This document shows positions 61,385 to 64,000 of a stretch of 64,000 nt of DNA, one piece after another. The number at the start of each line of letters is the position of its first letter. The first letter of the stretch is position 1. The DNA lies in contig CM072805.1 of the NCBI GenBank assembly GCA_037013495.1, forward strand, positions 39,985,169-40,049,168, read 5' to 3'. This DNA comes from Hippophae tibetana (lineage: Eukaryota; Streptophyta; Magnoliopsida; Rosales; Elaeagnaceae). A program made the translations under genes and the position numbers. The notes below the pieces were generated by a model. It searched no databases. It saw nothing but the letters and a program-made list of their open reading frames with translations, and had not been told where the DNA came from.

Positions 61385-62325
61385 CTAATTCCTCAGCATT
61401 CCATTGAACATAAATGTGTTATCGTGTGCACCCTCGACAATTTAGAGAGATGAAACAGCATGTGCTGCAATAAGAGCAGCAGAGAATCCTGTAGTTTTCC
61501 AACCAGCTTCATGGAAATACCAGGCATCAGAGTTTCCATACATCCCCGAGGAAAATGACAATTCAGTGCATCCAGGTCGGTAAGTATTAGTGATCCACTG
61601 AATCCTTTGTGGCGACTTAGCAGAATCCTGACAAGCAAAGCCATTTCTCTGTTCAATTACAAAGAGTCCAGCGTTACTAGAACAATCCCAGTGGTTATAC
61701 TCTTCATCTTTATTCAGAACAATATTGTATGAATCATCCGAGTCTTCACCAATTAAGACACGCAAAGCAACAGCCTCGGCAATTGCAGCACCCTTTTCTT
61801 CATCAAGCTTCTTCTGTTCTTCTCACTTTTTCTGTTTTTTCTTTTCGAGTTCAGAAATTATGGCTGCAGAAGTAGCAAGAGCTTTCTCCAAGCGTCTCTT
61901 CTTCTTTTCAGCCTGTTTTTGACGATCCAGCTCATCCTTCACATGCTTCTTCTTCAATTTTCTCACAGCAGGTTGAGTTTTATTACAATCCATGTTATCC
62001 ATTTACACTAACAGTAACTAACTACCGATTTTCCTCGATTACCTTCTTATCTTCAAGAGAATTAAATAAATGTATACATTTCCCCTAAAACAGTGTTTTC
62101 TTCCTTCTCTGTGACACCAAGTAAATTTACTTAAAAAAAAACAATTTATAGTGGTGATTCTGAAAACCACATCCACTCAGGTTTGAAAGAGTATCTCATT
62201 TTACGAACAATGCAATCCCACACAGAAACAACAGGAGACAATAGACGGGAAAACGGGTAAAAACTCACAGATCCAACCCTCGACGACATTCTTCCTAATT
62301 TTCCACAACCCTTGGACCTATCCAT
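61385..62325 (-). pseudogene. Coiled-coil protein gene with two in-frame stops
   Basis: On the minus strand, a candidate first exon at 62325-62269 (MDRSKGCGKLGRMSSRVGS, GTGAGT donor) is followed by a frame from 62004 to 61385. The frame is rich in Lys/Glu: AVRKLKKKHVKDELDRQKQA, EKKKRRLEKALATSAAIISE, then EEKGAAIAEAVALRVLIGED and WYFHEAGWKTTGFSAALIAA. Two stops lie in it: TGA at 61823-61825 (in a Lys-rich run) and TAA at 61442-61444, yet coding-like sequence continues to TAG at 61385-61387 (IVEGAHDNTFMFNGMLRN). I recognise no named domain beyond an N-terminal coiled coil. No simple splice joins the first exon in frame with the second block. It is probably a recently inactivated gene; a sequencing error at two sites is less likely. 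Confidence 0.65.
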
Positions 62326-64000
62326 ATCAGTATCACCAAACTAACTGTTAAAGAGAGAGCAGTTCCGGAAGCTAAAAATAGAGCCTGTTGCAAACAGTTC
62401 GCATGGTCTTTCCTACTGCAAAAAAGTGAAGAATTAAAAAAATTAAAAACAAAACTCTATAACATGTAATGAAGTCGAAAGTTTAAGCCAAATAATTACA
62501 TTCGAAAAAGCATTGGACTAGTTTCATGAGTAAATTTTACATGTAATAGTTATACAGGGGCAAGTGGTGTAAGATGTGATTCAGAACTGTAGTTAACTAG
62601 TAGGTTCACTATTTGTGAAAACTGAAAAGCCATGTCAAGACCTCGTATAAGAACTGCTACAAATAAAAGTTTTTCCAGGTTTCATATATATATATATATA
62701 TATATATATCATTAGATAAAGACTAAAAGCGACAAAGCAACTGAACCTAGAGACGGATGAGCTCAGCAGCAAATCGCAAATATCATGATTAAAAAACCAA
62801 ACTTAATCAGAACCATAAATATTTCAATTTATAGCAAAAGAAACAAAAAATAAATAAATATACAATGATGGTCATAATTAACAGAAAATAAATTCATAAA
62901 AATGAATACCAATTATCAATCATTTTCCTAGTTTGTGGAGAACCCAACAGAAGGAAAATAGACTTCAAACTAATCCATAATTCTACACCTTGATTTGTAA
63001 GAGATATTAGATTCAATAAGCACACTATTTAAGTACATATCAATTTCTATAACTGCGTGATCCAACATACAAATATACAGAAACACAAAGCTGCAACAGT
63101 ATAAACCACTTCAATACAAAAAAAATTAAATTGGGATTTTGTCTAAAATGGCCGGTTGAAATCAAATAGTTTAAAAAAGGGCTCATTCTTAATTTAATTT
63201 AAAAAGAGTCAAATTATAACCTTTTAAACAAGTAACCGGTAACCCCATTTTCTTCTTCTTCTTACTTTTCTAATTCCTCAGCACATTTTTTTCTCTTTTT
63301 TTCAAAACAAAAAGATATCATTCTTTTCAAAACAAAAAAAAAATATCTTCAATTGGAACATGTAGAAAAAAATTTAATAATTTATTTTTATTATAAATAA
63401 AAAATTATAAAATATTTAATAAATAATAAATAAAAATAAAATTTTGAGTTAATAAAAATAATTTATATTTATATAATAAATATATGATTTTTTATAAGAA
63501 ATAACTTACCAAAATTTTATTATAAATTAACTTAAAATAATAATAGTAAATTATAAAATAATTACAAAATTTTAAATTATTAAAAACTTTACTAAATAGT
63601 TACAATAATTTTTATGAAAAATTATTAACATTTTAATCAAATAATTTTATAATAATTTTTGAAGTTATAAAAAAATAAAAATCATAATATATTGTGATAT
63701 TCAATTAATATCATAGGGTATTTGTAAAAATTTAAAAATAGATTACATTATAACACATATATCTAATATTATTATAATTTTAATTATTATTAAAAAAATA
63801 AATATTTATAAATAATAATTTTATTTAAGTATTAAAATATAATTAATTATATATAATTTATATATTTTAGTATATTAATGATAAAAATAATTATAATTAT
63901 ATTATATTAGATAATATTTTAACGCAAAATTTATGATATAATGAATAATATTTGTATTGTATCTTCTAGAAAGTTGGATTGAGAGGCTTTACAATTTTTT
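62326..64000. other. AT-rich intergenic region to window end
   Basis: Contains an AT microsatellite (62683-62709) and otherwise AT-rich sequence. No gene is seen. Confidence 0.6.
62683..62709. repeat. (AT)n microsatellite
   Basis: AT dinucleotide run of about 27 bp upstream of the coiled-coil pseudogene. Confidence 0.9.

Overview
This window looks like nuclear DNA of a flowering plant, most likely a eudicot. The genes have short exons joined by AT-rich GT-AG introns. Several belong to plant-only or plant-expanded groups: a chloroplast Tat translocase subunit, an E-class PPR protein, a CrRLK1L receptor kinase, ferric reductase oxidases and a UPF0496 protein. The space between genes is very AT-rich and holds Ty1/copia elements, TRIM-type mini-retrotransposons and simple repeats. 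I cannot name the species.

Layout. 1-532: the edge of a minus-strand copia element (gag start, primer-binding site, LTR). 1655-3123 (+): the last four exons of a chloroplast TatB/HCF106 gene, with a SINE-like unit in one intron. 4320-9385 (-): the complete m6A methyltransferase subunit MTB (METTL14 homologue), six coding exons. 11420-15310: a broken ferric reductase oxidase (FRO) gene with one exon inverted. 15883-17605 (-): a broken organellar prolyl-tRNA synthetase that has lost its catalytic core. 18117-18453: a TRIM element with a perfect 5-bp target duplication. 20342-22851 (-): fibrillarin, seven exons, with one good and one decayed box C/D snoRNA in intron 5 and a telo-box promoter. 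26096-28071 (+): a UPF0496 gene. 28400-34400 (+): a dead MAPKKK of the YODA/MAPKKK3 type, split by a gag-only copia element (31922-34235). 34685-40048 (+): a nearly full-length but broken copia element with an unusual tandem-repeat leader. 44272-46401 (+): a PPR gene with a probable long 5'UTR intron holding another TRIM. 46757-48465 (+): a second FRO pseudogene segment, a duplicate of 12085-13715. 51519-53993 (+): a single-exon CrRLK1L receptor kinase. 56787-59466 (+): a PPPDE/DeSI-type deubiquitinase-like gene, four exons. 61385-62325 (-): a coiled-coil protein gene with two in-frame stops.

The intact genes (MTB, fibrillarin, UPF0496, PPR, CrRLK1L, PPPDE, and as far as visible HCF106) are unrelated housekeeping or signalling genes, and I see no operon-like logic linking them. 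Fibrillarin is the exception in one respect: its intron carries a guide RNA of the class the protein itself works with. The rest of the window is a graveyard: five dead gene copies, at least three copia elements and two TRIMs. I found no convincing undescribed system. The most interesting items are the paired snoRNA-like units in the fibrillarin intron, the duplicated FRO segment that shares a stop codon, the MAPKKK copy that lost its ATP-binding lysine, and the minisatellite leader of the copia element.
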